Source of the DNA: Anthoceros angustus
Lineage: Eukaryota > Streptophyta > Anthocerotopsida > Anthocerotales > Anthocerotaceae
DNA length: 64,000 nt
Assembly: GCA_010909165.1 (NCBI GenBank)
Contig: MU008205.1
Location: 1-64,000, forward strand
Reading direction: 5' to 3'
Part shown: one piece after another, positions 38,001-51,380 of the stretch
How positions within the stretch are numbered: position 1 is the first letter of the stretch
Layout of the letters: every line of letters starts with the position of its first letter
Translations under genes and position numbers: made by a program
The notes under the pieces: model-generated
What the model saw: only the letters and a program-made list of their open reading frames with translations
The model's database searches: none
What the model was told of the DNA's origin: nothing

Positions 38001-39606
38001 ACTTCGTGGAGGGCTGCAAGCGAGCTACGCGGGCACCGTGCCATTACACTCGGCATCTTGTGTGAACTGGAACCTCGTCCGGGACATTTTCCTCCGTGCG
38101 AGGTCCTCCCAACATCCATGTCCTCCTCCGTGCATCCGGATCCCATATGGCATTTCCATGTGCTCCCAATGTCCACCCTTCGAAATTGCTACCGTCAACC
38201 ACGACATCGCGGCGGTCGCTTTGCCGAGACGCCGATGCTTCCTTCCGACAGCAAATTCTGTCACCGTGACTCAGTGACGGCGCCGCCAAAGCTTTAGTAT
38301 CAAGCGGACATCATGAACATGTTCAAACTAACTGTCAAGAAGGTATAGGCACTTCAAACCATGTCGTCGAGTTCTCTCGAGGAATTGCCGGACTCACGAA
38401 TCCGGGTCTGCCGATGTGCAAGGCATTTCGTACTTGGTTAGGATAAAGCGCAAGATGGGAAGGCAGAACGAGATGGCAAACCGCGGAATGGCGCATTGTA
38501 GCCTCTTTCAAACCCGCTGCTTCCCGCCTCTGCACCGTGCCGGACAAAAGACCACCCGTCGACTTGACTCGCCCGCGCCATGTGACCGAAATCACCAGCA
38601 AAGGGAAACTTGTTCCTTCGACTCCATCTCGACATGGCGGCCGAAACCGCCAGACCCTCCTCCGCCTCACCGCCGATGTTTTCAATTGATGGAATTGTCG
38701 AATAGTTTTGACACGGCAATTTATTGCCGCACATCCTTACATGCAGAGCGAGAAACCGATGGACTCGCCACATCGATCGACTTAATCGGACTACGCCGTT
38801 TTCCATTCCTGTTATCGCATGCCACCCGTTCTCATTCCAATTGCATCGACGATAGGGTGACAAGTGTTACACGCTTCCTTTACTCCTCTTCATAACCGGC
38901 TTTGCAACGCGCTGTGGAAGGCAAGTTTCATACATGAATCTCATCGCTCACAATGCAATCGCAACAAAGCCATCGCCAAACACCATCGGCTTGCCCTTTC
39001 CATCTAAGAAAGGGCGGTGATATTCATTCCGATTTCCTACTTCTTCCTCGGATGAGGGCTGGTTACCAAGTACCGTGTCTCTATTCCAAACAGAGGCGGG
39101 TCTGCATACCCGAGCTCCCCGCAATCGGAACAAGATTCTAATGACGTCATCCTCCGCCCATATGTGCACACATTCGCAAGAATCGAATCACGAACCGCTC
39201 GCAAGTTCCTCCGTGTTATCCGGCATCTCTTTGTATTTTCGGGATGGCGTGTTGTCCGTGTATGGCGCGGGCGGCCGATGCCTTCTCCTTCAAATTCACC
39301 ACCGTCGTGCACCTACGGACCTTCATCCGCTCGCCTCCAGCACAATGTCCTAGGGTATGGATGTGCGGGTTCGACACATCCTCCCGACGCCCTCCCTTGA
39401 ACGCGCGCCACTTTTGGTGTCCGTCACCATACCGCATCGTCAGAAAAGAGATGACTCGCTCGCATCTCCATCCATAGGCCCTCACCATTTATAGGCCGTC
39501 CTTGGGTGTCGGGCATAATGCGAGCATTGTCCACGTTTAATTCGGATATTAATATATACCATTCTCCAAGGTCAAATTTATGCGGCATCGTTGGTTTGCC
39601 AAGGAT

Positions 39607-39690
39607 CATGTCGGTTCCGTGCCTACATATGTCACATGTCGGTTCCGTGCCTACATATGTCACATGTCGGTTCCGTGCCTACATATGTCA
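39607..39690. repeat. Three 28-bp tandem repeats inside the CACTA element
   Basis: Three identical units starting CATGTCGGTTCCGTGCCTAC at 39607, 39635 and 39663. Related words (CATATGTCACAT, ATGTGTGTATGTGG) recur at 39690-39930. Confidence 0.9.
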
Positions 39691-40899
39691 CATAACCACA
39701 TGTCTGTATGTGGAAAATGTCCATATTTTTCGCATACATGCGCCAAAGATTTATAGGCCGTCGTCCTTGGGTGTCGGAATAATTAAGTACCATTAGTCGG
39801 TGTATTAATACATTATTGAATGTATTAATACACTATTCGATATGTCATCCGTTCCATTATCCAAGGATAATTCATCCGTCCTCCCAACCTCTTGTCTATA
39901 TATGTCACATTAGCTTCATGTGTGTATGTGGTGTCCATACATCCATATGCCTCGCGGGTGAATGAATAAGTACCGATCCGTGGGTTTTTCGATGTTTTGC
40001 TACACACCATTATCGAAGGGTATATCCTCCGGCATCCCATCTTCGCCTATACATGGCACATGACCTTCATTGCGATGTGGTACATGTCCATGTGTTCCGT
40101 ACATCACCCTCACCATTCACTTGTTTTCGCAGACACACCTACATGCTTGTCGCAATGGCTGGCGGCGTGCGTGCATGCATGAACAAAATCTTTATTGCTA
40201 ACTTGATTCCGCAGACGCTTGTGCTGCGGCTCGCTCGTCTGCGCGTGATGCGAGCGCATTTCTATAATTCATCGATGGTTAGCCATTCCTCGGGGCCATT
40301 GTTCCAAATCGGCCGGCCCGCTGCAAGCCAGGCCGTGTGTGACGACCTCTTCACTTTCATGCGTTTCCGTCCTTCGCCCGACCTTCCCCGCCACCACCGT
40401 TTTGTGCACTTGCATCGGTGGAAAGTGTCTCGAATGGCGCAATGACGGCAATAGGGATCCTTTTACGGAGATGGAGAGCATCATCCGCAGACTGGTCGGC
40501 GGCGTCTCGCCGCCGCCCGCCCGCAAAGAATCGCGAAGGAGCTCGCCAGGGTTCTACCGGAGTCCGACGCAGATGCCTTGGATGCTGCAGCGCGTGGAGG
40601 TAGGGAGGTGTTTACTTGAAATCACACGGTGGATGGACTTGGTGCCGGCTCTCGATGTTTGGGCTTGGTTCGTGGATGAGCGCCAAACTTGGTGGGTCCT
40701 TCTTAAAGTGGAGACGCGGACAAAGCCCGCCATAAATGACCCGAGGTCGCCACCTTCGCATATCGGTGGATAGTTTTATGGAAAAGAAGACGATGGCATA
40801 GAGCGTAATTGTTGTTGACTTCAACATCCGACATCTCGGGAATAGTGCGAATCTATCTGCATCTCTTGTTATTAGCCTAAAGGCGAATTGAGCTTGTAA

Positions 40900-43570
40900 G
40901 CCGTGTCCATACATGCGGGTAGTAGAGGGTTTCGTAGTTAGGGTTTCAATGGATCGTTTCACTTCCTATCCGAAAGCCGCCCACGTGTCCATCACGCCTC
41001 CTTCGTCCTCCCTCCACCCCGGCGGGAGTGGGCACGCTAATGCCCACCCCTCTCTTCCGCCCATCATCGCATGTAGAATACAGGGTCACTTGATTTGGCC
41101 ATATGAATGGGGTATCGACATCATCCGCCCGATACGCATAATAGCGCCTAGTGAACACGCGGTGGAAACCTCGTGATCGTTTCTATCAACGAAGGAGATC
41201 CGCATGGATTGCACTCGAACCACTTCACCTTCGGGATGAGTGGTTCCCCAAAACGAGACCCGCAGGATTTCTTGGACATGGCCATAGTAAGTCCGCTCCT
41301 TCGCCCCCATGACGCACGGGTGAACACACGCCATCTGTGTCACTTTCGACTCTTCGCGGGCGATCGTCCGAAGGTGGCTTCCTTGCATGCCATGTGCCTG
41401 TATGCCGTGGCCCAAAGGGACGGCCGTCCATAATCGCAGCCACATGAGATGGATCAATCTTCCCACCCACTGACCCCCATGGATCCATGCACGAAAAGAT
41501 GGCTCGTCGTTACTCCTTGTTCCACTTCCTCCTTGTACTGCAAGAATGGGTCTAAGATTTGGATGTGGACCAAGATGAAAGTGTGGACTGGTGCAACTCC
41601 GGTCAGAACTTGTATGGGCGTCCCATGCCTAATGCCTTTCTGTCGCATTCTTCATGAACTTATCGCTCCAAATATGGGAGGAGAGGATAGTGTTCACTAA
41701 GGTACGACTTAGCATACAAAGAAAGATTCCTCCTCACATATCCCTCCGCCATATCGCCTCGGGTTTGCTACTGCCTAATAGTGTCCTTCCCCGCTCCCCA
41801 AATACCTCTCCACAGGATACATCCAACGACACTTAGGGCCCAATGCCGCAACATCATCCACCAAGTGAATAATGAGATGCGTCGAAATATCAAACAAGTT
41901 GGGTGGAAATTCTCTTTCCGGTGACACATGACCGATGCACTCTTGTTGCATTCTCCCAACCTCATGCCCCGAATCCGACGTTGGCATATCCATGATATAG
42001 TTTCGATTCAACGCTTTGTATCGAGGGCTTGATTCGTCCCGTAAGACAATAGGGAAATAAATCTCCATGACAACATGCCAATCATGAGCTTTGAGGTTTC
42101 TTGACGCCCGCTTTGCAGCGATGTTTGATGTATCCAGGTAAGATGGCTGCATCTCCAAAACCATATCCAAGTCCGGCTTGGATAAGACATACGGTGCAAG
42201 AAGGTCTCCTATTCCTAGCAATGGCCATAGCTCATGCTTGCCCCGTATTCTTCCATGTCTAAACGGGATCAGATCATCTTTCTCTCCTATCAAGGTCGCC
42301 ACAAAGCCTGCATTGTTCTTCTCAATGTGCATAACATCCCTTTGTGTCCACCTCAGCATGTGTCTCCAATACGGTAGGTAATCAAACCATATGCTTTTGC
42401 GGCAGGTGCCAAACTTGCCTCTCTCCCTCAACTCCCGGACTATTGCGTCATCTCTCTTTTCCATATCTGCCATTAGCGCGTCAAACGAGGGGGGATTTGG
42501 ATGAGGCCGCCGCTCCACTTCATTGTTGTACCGGTCCATGTCCAGCCGCCGCATGGGATGATTGGGCGGAAGCCATCGCCGGGAGCCAAGGTACTCCTCC
42601 TTCTGCACGTGGTGGGCCCAGCGAGAGTCTAAGCCATCCCAACATTCCGCACATGCCCTTGAACCCTTCACCGAAAGCCGGAGTGTGCCAATGCCCGGAT
42701 AATCGCTATGGTGTAAAAACAACCGTCAGAAGCGAAGGTCTGTCCGGAAAGAGAAGTCGTCCATGGGTATCCCATGCCACAGTCTCTCAACTCCTCCAAA
42801 AGAGGTTCCATGTAAACATCAAAGTTCGGCACAATGTGAGGGCCCGGCACAATAAGCGGCATGATGGTATAAGCGGATTTCGTGCTTAGCCATGGTGGAA
42901 GGTTGTGTAAGAATAGCATAACATGCCATATAGATGTAGTTGTGGACTTGTGTCCAAATGGGTTAAACCCGTCCGTTGCAAGAGCGAGACGGATGTTTCT
43001 GGGTTCCGAGCCAAAGCCATCCAATCCATCTAAAACCTCCCATGCCGGTGTGTCGGCCATTATGCCCATGGACCCATCCGTGCGCAGATCCATGTATGTC
43101 ATTAGCCTTGTGTCGGTGCTCTAAACATGCGGGCCTATCCTTGGGAAAGTGCCATGAACTTTCTGGAGCTCTCCTAGCGCCGCTTGCCCACGCCTCGACA
43201 TATCTGTCACAGAGCATTTAATGCATTCCGCGTGGTCCGCATAGGGGCCCCGAAACAGCATGCAGTCATTTACACAGGCATGAATTTTCTTGAAGTGCGG
43301 CCCGAAGGAGTACAATGTCTTTTTAGCCTCCGTCATCGACTTGGGCAGAGAATTCCTCTCAGGCAACAAATGCAGCCCAACAACTCGCACAACTGACATC
43401 GCGACGCCGTGTATGCCATAACGAGTTTGAATGGAAAGCAAGAGCAGGTTGCGTTAAGGACTCTTCGAGGTGCAAGGTTGCGATGGTGAACAAGGGCATT
43501 TCCGCAAAGATCCGGGCATATGCTCTCTCCTTGCTGTACGCCGGAACACCAGCCGCCACAGTTCATCCAA
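40900..43570 (-). pseudogene. CACTA transposase TNPD (tnp2 family), decayed
   Basis: Minus-strand blocks in order: MPLFTIATLHLEESLT, LLPERNSLPKSMTEAKKTLY and KIHACVNDCMLFRG, then GSEPRNIRLALATDGFNPFG and NLPPWLSTKSAY with VPGPHIVPNFDVYMEPLLEE. These are followed by DYPGIGTLRLSVKGSRACAE, WFDYLPYWRHMLRWTQRDVMHIEKN and a C-terminal DTPFIWPNQVTLYS (DUF4216-like). These are hallmarks of Transposase_21/tnp2. The gene is broken by a frame change near 43440, an in-frame UAG at about 43131, another shift near 42715, and several more after 41775. The family catalyses excision and integration of CACTA elements. This copy is not functional. Confidence 0.85.
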
Positions 43571-43644
43571 GTCCACGAATCTCCTCCGTCGGCATGAAGG
43601 TCCGCGCGTCGGGTCCGCAGCGCGTCCGCATCGTTGTCCACTAG

Positions 43645-44115
43645 CGTCCGCATCAAGGTCCGCAGCATGTCCTCTCTTCACAACCATACACCAACCGCAT
43701 TGGCTCGCCTGTATCCGCCGTGTGGCCGGGTTCACCGCACTATTTGCGGGTGCCGGGCGGCTGCACCGCCGGAAATCGGCTGGCCCCATAGGTACAGGAA
43801 GGCGGGTGGCCATTGCCAACTTCATGAGAATGGGCATCACGGGCGAACTCAATGCGGCATGAGGGGGTCAGCAGATCATCGTCGCATCAAGGTCCGCAGC
43901 ATGTCCTCTCTTTCACAACCATACACCAACCGCATTGGCTCGCCTGTATCCGCCGTGTGGTGAGTTCACCTTTCGCATTTGCGATGGACGGGGCGGCGGC
44001 GCGTGGCGAGCACGCCGGGGCTGGCCCCATGTACGATGGGAAGGCGGGTGGCCATTGCCAACTTCATGAGAATGGGCATCGGCACGCGAACTCAATGCGG
44101 GCATGAGGGGTCGAG
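43645..44115. repeat. Tandem duplication of about 230 bp in the CACTA element
   Basis: The block GCATCAAGGTCCGCAGCATG, followed by ACCAACCGCATTGGCTCGCC, occurs at about 43651 and 43883. The block AAGGCGGGTGGCCATTGCCA occurs at 43799 and 44041. The second unit is diverged by indels. Confidence 0.8.
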
Positions 44116-46726
44116 CGGATCATCGTTCGCATCCACGAAAGAGCTGCTAAAAAACATCGAAGTACACACCTCGCGGAACCAAGACCGGATTGTTTGTCGG
44201 CAAAGCGAAAAATGTGCGCCGGAATTTTAATGGTGCTTCTGCACAACTCGGGCATGGATGACATGCGTCAGAACTCCGGATCCGAGGCCGGACCATTGTG
44301 CCGCGAGGATTGACAAGGAGGCGTGCTTCTTTCCTTCGGTCGCGAGGAAGGCGAGGGTGAGAATGAAGTGGCGATGGTGAGTATTTGTCGCCGATGGCGC
44401 GTGAGGGCAGCCGTTGTGAACTCTCCAACGGCAAGCAAGTGCTTTATGGCGAAAACTCATGCCCCGTCGGGAAATGTGCAGGTACTAAATGTGCTTCTGC
44501 TACCCAGTAGCGCAGACAACCACCATCCTGCAGAGGAAGCGATATCCGAATTGCGCTCCGGTGTGTTCTCCACAATTCCAGTCGCTTTCTTCCATATGCA
44601 TAAGAGGCGGTGGTCGGGCCGCGAATCCAGGTTCCGAGCTTTTTCTCGCCCCAAGATTGCCGCCGCCATCCGTCGCTACCGCGCCATGGAAGAAACACCG
44701 AGACAGAGGCTTACTTCCAGGACATGTCCACATTACAAAACAGATGGAGCCTGGTGTCCCAATGGCGCACCGCCAATAGAATACCGCTTAGCACCGGGAG
44801 GAGGCGGCATGGAGGCAGCGGAGTCCAAGGAACGGATTATGCGATGACGCCAGCTCCCGCACCCAACGGAGCCGAAGGGATGAAGTGCTGCCCCTCCGAT
44901 TTGGGCGCGGACCTCGGGCCCGTGGAAGGTGAGGAGAAGGTGTATGTCCGGGCCTACCGATTTGGGGTGAAGACACCGTCGGTGGGGAAGCGGAGATGGC
45001 AAGTGGGTGGTCCAGTCATGGAGGCATCGGGTTGCAAATGCATCATCGCTTTTTGCAGCAAGGGCAAGCTTGGAAGACGATGGTCCGCCGGCCGCCATCC
45101 GAGATGGTGGGGAAAGGCGGATGTGGGCGCATGCTCGGAAAGGTTGGGTGTGGGCTTTACGGGGGCGAAAGAGCTCGCTATATTCGTGTTTCGCACCCGA
45201 TAATCGAGGCAGCATGGCGGGACAATATCATTGTCCCGAGGTTTGAGACTCAAGGAGAGAATGTATTGCGATGCGATGGTAGGGACCAACAAGTTTGACG
45301 CTTCTTGTAGTGCGAAGGTGGCCCAATTTGGTGAAAATATGTCGACACCAAACAAGGCACAATGGATTTGTGGAACTTGGACATCTTTGCAAGAAGAGGC
45401 TCAATATCACAAGTGGAGGTGGGGCCAAGATATCTATGTGCGGAAAGGGGCCCTCAATGGGATGAGCGCAGACCGCCTCCGGAGGGCGAGTATGCCTTAT
45501 GATCCATGCTCACATCCCCTTCAAAGAAAGATGTGGTATAGTGACGCTTATGAAGCAACAAGTGGATGCAAACTTCCATGTGTTTCGCACTGCATCGCTC
45601 ACTTACAGTGGTGGAGCGGTTTGCCTGCTATGATTCATGTGCAATGACGAAGGGCATTCCAGCTTCTAGAGGCGCAGAAATGATAGTCGAGCGTGCTACA
45701 CCTTGGCTGGAGGGATACCGTATGGGCTCACCGGTCGATCGCATGCGCACTGCTCCAATAAAGTGTCTTTCCGATCCCGTGAACGTGGAGGTTTTTGAAG
45801 GCGAGTTTCTTGGGCACTCATGTCGAAACTTGGTGTCGTATGCATGTCCAGACGCTTAGGGAATGTCATGTTCCATGATACGATTGTGCAGTGTTTTGCA
45901 AGAGGCACAATTCATTCGAGCGCCCCACTAGCTAGCAACCATCGCGACGTTGTTTGTCGTGTGGAGATCCCAAGTGTTCATCGCCGTTGTTGCGGTGTTT
46001 GTAGGATCGACCTCTCACGGATTGGAGTCCCAAATTTCAAGGCCCTGCCTGGAAATCCCGCCGAGGGACACTGGATGAAAACCATCCGACACGAGCTTGG
46101 CACTGTGACTTCACAAAGGTAATGCAAAAAACTGGCATCCCAAGACGCTGGTCGATCCACCCACGCGCTTCACGGCGTCCGCGTAGTCGCTGCATTGAGT
46201 CACGCGGTCCACGCCCTCTTTCGCACACCGCCGTCAAATCGTTTGCCCACTGTTTGGAAGTACCCACAACTCACCCTAGCATGGGCATTCAGCCGGACAT
46301 ACCGACTTACATGACGTGGCCGTGGACGGCCGCCCCAACGTGGCGCCTTTATGGCCATCGCGCCCATTTCCTCCATGGCACACGGCCATGCACGACGCCC
46401 TATATGCAGTATGGAATGCTAGAGGCGGACACGACGACGCCATCGATGTGAGCCACGACTTAAAAACGCTGCATAAGCGGGAGCGAACTCCGGTTCTCGA
46501 CGGCATCGTGGAGCCCGCGAGCGCACTCTTTAAACCGAGACGAACTCGAATATTGTATTATAAGGGGCAGCAAGGAAGACGGGAGGCGGGTAATAGGAAC
46601 ACAATGCACCGAAGGGAATAGTGTTACAAGGTGTGTAACAAATGCAGGCTTGTATGCAAAGCCTGTGCACGAAGCAAGAAATGTAACGTTCTAGAGGGCC
46701 GTATCAAGAACTGTGTCAAAAACCCG
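44116..46726. other. GC-rich interior of the CACTA element without recognised genes
   Basis: Open frames up to about 200 codons overlap on both strands (for example 44610-45203 and 45231-45647 plus, 44733-45215 minus), as expected by chance in GC-rich sequence. A plus-strand stretch at 45231-45650 has balanced composition (AQWICGTWTSLQEEAQYHKW) but I recognise no family. The promoter and first exon of the minus-strand transposase, or captured host sequence, could lie here. Confidence 0.35.
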
Positions 46727-46754
46727 TAACATGGGCACCATGTTTCTAGTAGTG
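46727..46754 (-). repeat. CACTA right terminal inverted repeat
   Basis: Reverse complement of the left end, followed at once by the target duplication ACT. Confidence 0.93.
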
Positions 46755-49700
46755 ACTTCAAATTCAATTTTTGAGCTTACTTGAACCGTTGTGTTACAAT
46801 TATCGAATCAACTTGAAGCGCCGCGGCATGCTCGCACGCTCAAGGCTTATCTCTCACTTTTGGAGGAGTCTTTGTCCATCATGTTATTTACCCCCCTGCA
46901 TTCTATTATTGTTTGGTAAGACCAAGGGATATAATGACTACATGGTATATATGTGTGGATAAGTTAAATAAATTGCAATCAAAGAAAAAGTATAGTTATG
47001 AGGATGGAGTGAGATGTGAGAGATGAGAGAGATAGACTCCATGTTACAGTCATGTTGCAATTGTGGTGTGAAAAAAATGATTCAACCTATTATACATGAC
47101 TTGGAGTACTTGGTTAGGGGCAAAGGGTAGAACGTATCTTGGAGTGATTGGGTAAGACTCAGTTCAGAGGACTCATCTTTGGATCTGTAAGAGACATGAT
47201 AGTTATAACTGATGTGCAGAGCAGGAGAATGAAGAGGAATGTTTCAAGAGCAAACTCAGAAGCCTTGTAGAGTTCGGAAATATATGTTGAAACACAGCCT
47301 TATGTCACTTCAGTTATTTGCAGCACTGCTACTGATTAGTACATGTGTGCATGTTGGAGTCTCAAGTACACGTGGTGACAAGTGAGTTTGCATGATACAC
47401 CTATTCACATTCCGTCAAAGCGGCACTAAAGTTTGCATACAACTCTGACTAAAGTGACGTATGAAGGATTGCAAGTTTGCATGGAGGTGAAGCTTCACAG
47501 AAATTCAAAGCTCTATGAAATTTCACAGAGCTTTAAATGCATATTAAACTTGAAACATGTTATAGCTCTTCACATACGTGGATTTAGTAACTTCAGTGGT
47601 AACGTTTCGTAGCAGATTTGGGCGATGCTTCAAATGCTAAACTCAATTCCCCTTACCTACTTAATACATTTCAAAGAGCATATGTACCATAGCATCCACG
47701 ATTCAACAACACAGATAGAATTGTTTCAGTCCGATGATCTTATTGCCACAACCATGACAGCGTATAACTCATCATGACATCCAATTCAGGGAATTAAAGA
47801 ACATATACGTGGGCGAGGACAGCTTCGACGAGCAGTCAGCATAATTGCTTTTGCAATAGCTAGGACGCAAAGAGTATTGCGATCAATACGACATGGAATT
47901 TAGTTTGTGGTCCTCAATAGTGGTCCATAACAACATTCTACCGGATATCTGCAAAAACTTGTTTTCTTAGCCAATTGGTGGTACAAAGTACAGCTCCCTT
48001 GATGGCATGTGGTGTTTACGATTTTGCGATGATTACCGTGGACACTGCTGGAAATAAGTGCAATTGGAAATAGTGTAGGGTTAAGGTCGACTAGACTACA
48101 CCCAACGTAGACTAGTCAAACTAGACTTAGCTAGTTGGTAGTTAGTTAACTAGTAGGCTAGTGAAAGGACGCACCCCCTCGTAACCATCCTTTATAAGCC
48201 CACCTACGAACCAAACACAGTCATTGTTAGTAAAGCATCTACTTGATGCAAGACGCTTTCCCAAATGCATCTCTGACTTGGTACCACAGCCATATTGCAT
48301 TCTAATGGCTTTGTTGCTAGTTTTCTTCTCTAATCAACTTAGGAAGCTAAGCTAGCAACTTCATATCCATTTTAGTTGATGAAAATGTTTTTTGGCATGC
48401 ATTTTTTATTGCAGTTTCTCATCTGCATCCTAGGCAACATTTGCTAGTTTTATTTTCCTGTAGAAACTCATGTTGCCCATTAGATCATTGCTAAGTGAAA
48501 ATAATTAGCTTAGAACATGCTAAGTAAAGTAGCTTTTATAGTTAATTAATTAATTATTTATATTAGTTCAGTTTTCATCAAACCAAACATATTTTTCTAA
48601 ATTGTTGGGTTATGGGTCCTAGTAACCTCTTTGGTTCTCGTGATCCTATAAGGCTTATGTTATGGTTGCCTTATAAGTCTATTTTACTTAAGATAAGCAT
48701 AACACTTGCTTTATGTTTTCTAAGCAATCTTTGTTCTCTAGCCTTTGATTTTAGCCCTCTAGATTCTAAGCATAATCATCATGGCTTGCAAACAGTGACA
48801 CAACCATGTTGAAGCAAGGAGGAAGCATGAGCAAGTAGCTCATAGATGCCCATCAAATCGATTGCCTACATGTGGTTTTGGATTGGCAGCTTCTCCAAAA
48901 TGTATGCATCACTTAGGCATCTCATTAGCGAATGTCCTCACCGTCATAATCACCAAATCTCGTAGCAAGATCCATGCACATGGCGTCAAATTCGACATCA
49001 AACTCTCAAATTCCAGCAAGACCCTCCAACAATCCTGGTCTAATTCTTCGAATTCCGATTTCCTGCGATACTATGGAGATTTGTCAGAGAGCAACTACAC
49101 ACATCGGGGCCCCTCTCGTGCTGTCCATCTGCCCCAAATTCACAGCCCGTCGGCTAGATTCTGCTGCAATATTAGAGGCAAATTGCAAGGATCGGTCTTG
49201 TGGGCTTGATGTAGGCATTGGACCAGTTGGGAGCATAGAGAAAGGCGTCGGCCCACACATCGCGATGCTCGCGTACGCCAAATCGTGCAGTCAAATCATC
49301 CTGGAGATAGCATGCGGCGATCTCCGAGGAGCTTGAGGCACGCTCCTCCCCATGGCGCGCGGCGGGCTCGGCCGCATCCGTCAGGAGCGCCAACTTAAAT
49401 TATTTTAAGTTGGTCCCTCCCACGAAACGACGTCGATTCGTGAAGCGGGGCCTCTTTTATTTATTAATTTAAGTGACTTCATTGAGGGTAACGATGCACC
49501 TTCCCAACGGGGGCACCTTTACTCTCAACGGGTGTGCCCGTTATTGTAACATGTGTGCCTATGGGCATACAATATTCTCATATTAGAACTCGAACTGCTC
49601 CTTGGATTGGTAAATACTGGACCAGAGAGATATTTAGTGGTATACTAACCGACAGTTTCAACTTTCTAAGGAATTGACAAGACGGAAGCATGTGACATCT

Positions 49701-51380
49701 CAAATGAGTCTATAGCAGCGGGATCTAATAACGTAAACAAGCTAGGGCTATATAGGATCGATTTCAATCAACTAGCTACTAGTTCTCAAATTACTTGGGC
49801 TTGTTTTTTTTGCTAAAGATAATTATACCAATTTATACACCTCACCTCGATTTCTTTGAAGATCTGTGAAGCTTTACTGATCTTAAAAAGCTGATGAAAT
49901 TCACACAATTTCAAATACAAGTTTTGCATAGCTTGAAAGCTCCGTGAAGATTTGAAGTTCTGTAAAGCTTCACAAAGGTAAGTTTCACAGACCTTTGAAG
50001 GTATTTGAAGCTTTGCTCCACAAAACTTTAAAGATCTCTAAAGCTTCGCTCCAAAAACTTCACAGAACTTCGAAACTCTGTAAATTCACAAAACTTCAAA
50101 GCTCTATAAATTCACAGAACTTCAAAGCTCTATAAATTCATAGAGCTTCAGAGCTCCATAAATTCACAATACTTCAAAGCTCTGTAATGTTTTACAAATA
50201 CAAAACAAGCTTCACACAAAGACAAGCTTCATAGCTCCCAAAAAAATGAGTATGCGTGGTCTTGTAAATGCCATACACCTTCCAACACTCACACTCTCAA
50301 ACTTACTTCGGTTTGCAAATGCAAATTGCAAACTGGGCTCTACAAATGCAAATTGTAAACTTCGCAAACTTCGCGTTTATATTTTTCTTCAAACTTCGCT
50401 CTTGCAAACTTCCTTCGCCCTTGCAAACTTAGCTGCAAACTTGCAAACTTTGTATCTGTTTTATTCTTCAATCTTCGCTTCTCAAATGCAAACTTCATGT
50501 CTTCTGCTCCAAACTTCAACATTAAACCCTAACTTCTCCAAACTTCACTCCCTGACCTGCAAACAAACCATACCACCTTCCTTTTCAATGCACCTTTTCT
50601 TCAAACACACTGCATCCCTACCACAGAAAACCATCCATATAGTATAAACATGCTAAATCAACGCAGCATGGCATAACCTTGTCCCCTCGGGACAACTTGT
50701 TTTATTTTTTTGCTCTTTAAGATTCAATATTTGAGTATTTTAAGAAATAATTAATTTTAATTTTATTTTCCATGTCTCAGAACCCAACATCTCCCGTACC
50801 TGCGTTACATGGGCGTTTTTTAATCTCCACAGGGGTGATGTTATATGGGAGACCAAGACATGCAGGTCGCAGGGGTTGGGGTTTTTGTTACCGGTTTCTG
50901 CGATGGTGACGGCTAACGGTGGAATGGACGGGTGACTGCTATAGCAAAATGTGTGTCCAAATGGCTTAGGCCAAATGGACACACATTTGTAAGAACATCC
51001 TGATTAAACTTCCTGCCCTTAGATCCATACTTAGACAGGGTGACTAAAGGGAGTGGATGCCCTTGGTGCAAGTAGCTTAGGCACACCATGGTACAAGTTG
51101 TTAAGTACCAAGTCCCATGATGGAAATCCGTCCTTAGTGGACTTCAATAAGATTTTCTTCTTCTATGGCATATAGAATTTGGGCTCGATGGTGGGACCCA
51201 CATGCTTTGGGAGGGATGCTCTTGTTATGTACTTTGTCTTGGCCCCTGCCGTCGAAGTCGATCACATACCATTGCACAAGTCTTCCTATGTGGTAGGCTA
51301 CTTGTCGCTGTCCTGCGGTCTTCTCTTGTATGATAATATATAATGATCAATATACAGATGTACGTACATAACTTCTAGCG
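46755..51380. other. AT-rich intergenic region
   Basis: No gene supported. At 48040-48290 a stretch with CTAGACTACACCC, TAGTTGGTAGTTAGTTAACTAG and the TATA-like CTTTATAAGCCC resembles a solo LTR, but no ends could be fixed. Frames of about 115 codons at 48862-49336 carry no known motif. At 49860-50530 the sequence is built from short AAGCTTCACAG and GCAAACTT words. Confidence 0.45.
50081..50184. repeat. 26-bp minisatellite, four units
   Basis: Four 26-bp units start at 50081, 50107, 50133 and 50159, each beginning TAAATTCA and ending AGCTC[T/C][A/G]. Similar words (TTCACAGAAATTCAAAGCTC) occur singly at about 47498. Confidence 0.9.

Larger units (their letters stand above)
35568..46754. mobile_element. 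CACTA (En/Spm) DNA transposon, 11,187 bp, ends intact
   Basis: The left end starts CACTACTAGAAAC and the right end is its reverse complement, GTTTCTAGTAGTG. The inverted ends match over 28 bp with one mismatch. The element is flanked by the 3-bp target duplication ACT at 35565-35567 and 46755-46757. Subterminal TGTTAC/TGTAAC words recur within about 200 bp of both ends, as expected for TnpA-type binding sites. Inside, on the minus strand, lie a decayed TNPD (tnp2) gene and a weaker TNPA-like region. The rest is GC-rich and contains two internal duplications. The clean ends and target site suggest recent mobility in trans despite dead transposase. Confidence 0.93.

Noticed and set aside
48040-48290. 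Possible solo LTR with a TATA-like box
   Set aside because: No TG...CA ends with a flanking target duplication could be identified, so it is not listed as a mobile element.
48862-49336. Overlapping frames of 115-120 codons
   Set aside because: Two frames overlap with equal length and neither contains a known motif, codon bias or splice sites.
50246-50647. 133-codon plus-strand frame with repeated LQT and ANL words
   Set aside because: It is a product of the GCAAACTT repeat, not of a protein-coding gene.
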